From: Guadua angustifolia
Lineage: Eukaryota; Streptophyta; Magnoliopsida; Poales; Poaceae
DNA length: 64,000 bases
Reading direction: 5' to 3'
Assembly: GCA_036346375.1 (NCBI GenBank)
Contig: CM070520.1
Location: 45,279,854 to 45,343,853, forward strand
A program made the translations under genes and the position numbers. Below the pieces are notes generated by a model, which did no database searches, was not told the origin of the DNA, and saw only the letters and a list, made by a program, of their open reading frames with translations. This document shows positions 63,241 to 64,000 of the stretch, piece after piece (the first letter of the stretch is position 1; every line of letters starts with the position of its first letter).

Positions 63241-64000
63241 TTACGCACCGATCCAAACGCTAGGGTAGTACTTCTTTAAATATTTCGCACTGATTGCTTT
63301 TGCCAACACAATTCCTTCAAGCGTTTCGAGTATGTATGCGTTCCCGCCAACTAGTCGATTTATCTTGTAAGGTCCTTCCCATGTCGGCGACCATTTGCCA
63401 AATCGATTATCTTTAGAACCGATCGGCAGTATTGTTTTCCAAACCAAATCGGCTTCACTAAATGATTTAGGGACGACCTTTTTGTTGTACGCCCTAGCAA
63501 CTCTTCTCTTGTTCTTTTCGAGCCGATCTAGTGTAATCAGCCTTAGCTCCGCTAAATCATCCAAATTGCAAAGCATCAACTCTTTGTATTCGTTGGTCAA
63601 TAGATTATTTATCTCTACGGGCAACACGGCTTCCTAACCGTATACCAACTGATATGGCGACAACTTAATCGATCCGTGGAACGCTAGCCGATAAGCCCAT
63701 AGAGACTCAGATAGTGTGGAGTGCCAAGTTCGAGGTCTTTCATCAATCTTTCTTTTAATCAGTTTTATCAGAGTCTTGTTGGATGACTCGGCTTGCCCAT
63801 TAGCCTGAGCATAATATGGTGATGAATTAAGTAATTTAATGCACAGGCTTTCTGCAAAGCTTTTAAACTCGTTAGACATGAATACAGTTCCTTGATCGGT
63901 TGTGATGGTCTGAGGGATACCGAATCGATGGATAATGTGCTCATTAACAAAGCCGATAGCTTCTACACTGGTGACCTTTTTAAGCGGGACAGCTTCTACC
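63241..64000 (-). pseudogene. Element G integrase, C-terminal half (continues past the window)
   Basis: On the minus strand from the edge: HRFGIPQTITTDQGTVFMSN with the second catalytic Asp, LLNSSPYYAQANGQAESSNK with the catalytic Glu, TLIKLIKRKIDERPRTWHST, LSESLWAYRLAFHGSIKLSP, YQLVYG, a TAG at about 63,634, EAVLPVEINN, LITLDRLEKNKRRVARAYNK, LVWKTILPIGSKDNRFGKWS, PTWEGPYKINRLVGGNAYIL (GPY/F module), ending AKYLKKYYPSVW and stop at 63,241. A single stop is visible, so G is better preserved than D and E. Confidence 0.87.

Larger units (their letters stand above)
59180..64000 (-). mobile_element. Element G: Ty3/gypsy retrotransposon, Tat-like, minus strand, runs off the window
   Basis: The 3' LTR (59,180-59,808) is followed on the right by a polypurine tract (minus strand), then a gene on the plus strand (60,137-63,104) and then integrase on the minus strand to the window edge. 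Read right to left this is pol, antisense extra gene, polypurine tract, 3' LTR, the same layout as D and E. Lineage is inferred from that layout. The 5' half lies beyond 64,000. Confidence 0.82.

Noticed and set aside
1..64000. tRNA or rRNA genes
   Set aside because: The only tRNA-like matches are 11-13 base primer-binding sites next to LTRs; no cloverleaf or rRNA sequence was seen.

Overview
The window is heterochromatin-like nuclear DNA from a plant, most likely a grass (Poaceae). It is almost entirely LTR retrotransposons inserted into each other, plus one short intron-containing protein kinase gene of a type common in grasses. There are no bacterial-style operons, rRNA or tRNA genes. Assignment to grasses is inference from element types and the kinase, not from a search.

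Layout. 1-705: no gene recognised. 706 to about 10,075: element A, a minus-strand Ty3/gypsy chromovirus of Tekay/Del type with LTRs of about 3.3 kb, broken gag and protease, no reverse transcriptase seen, integrase remnants. About 10,076-10,885: GC-rich then AT-rich flank. 10,891-54,236: element B, a Ty1/copia element stretched to 43 kb by later insertions and still bracketed by the 5-bp duplication ACAAG. Inside B are: C (12,981-37,811, Sirevirus-like copia, in B's gag); E (14,523-26,323, gypsy Tat lineage, in C's 5' LTR); F (29,434-34,802, Reina-type gypsy, in C's pol, duplication ATTTT); a solo LTR of B's own family (37,981-39,630, duplication CTATT/CTGTT); and D (42,837-53,608, gypsy Tat lineage, in B's reverse transcriptase, duplication AGTGT). 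54,242 to about 55,400: the AT-rich locus that B split. About 55,400-56,560: GC-rich, no firm gene. 56,652-58,858: a six-exon protein kinase gene whose catalytic-loop aspartate is replaced by asparagine. 59,180 to the right edge: element G, a minus-strand Tat-like gypsy element that runs out of the window.

Most striking feature. Three different elements (D, E and G) each carry, between pol and the 3' LTR and in antisense to pol, a separate host-gene-like unit. Each has an N-terminal 'gypsy-type transposon' (Transposase_28-like) or plant-mobile domain and a C-terminal coiled coil. D and G show introns. Each has its own TATA-like box about 80-130 bp before the ATG. Antisense extra ORFs are known in the Tat lineage; the repeated architecture with private promoters is what deserves attention.

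Inferred order of events: B entered the AT-rich locus; C, the solo LTR and D entered B; E and F entered C. Nearly all retroelement genes carry stops or frameshifts, so the window is mainly a record of decayed elements. The kinase gene is the only plausible host gene.
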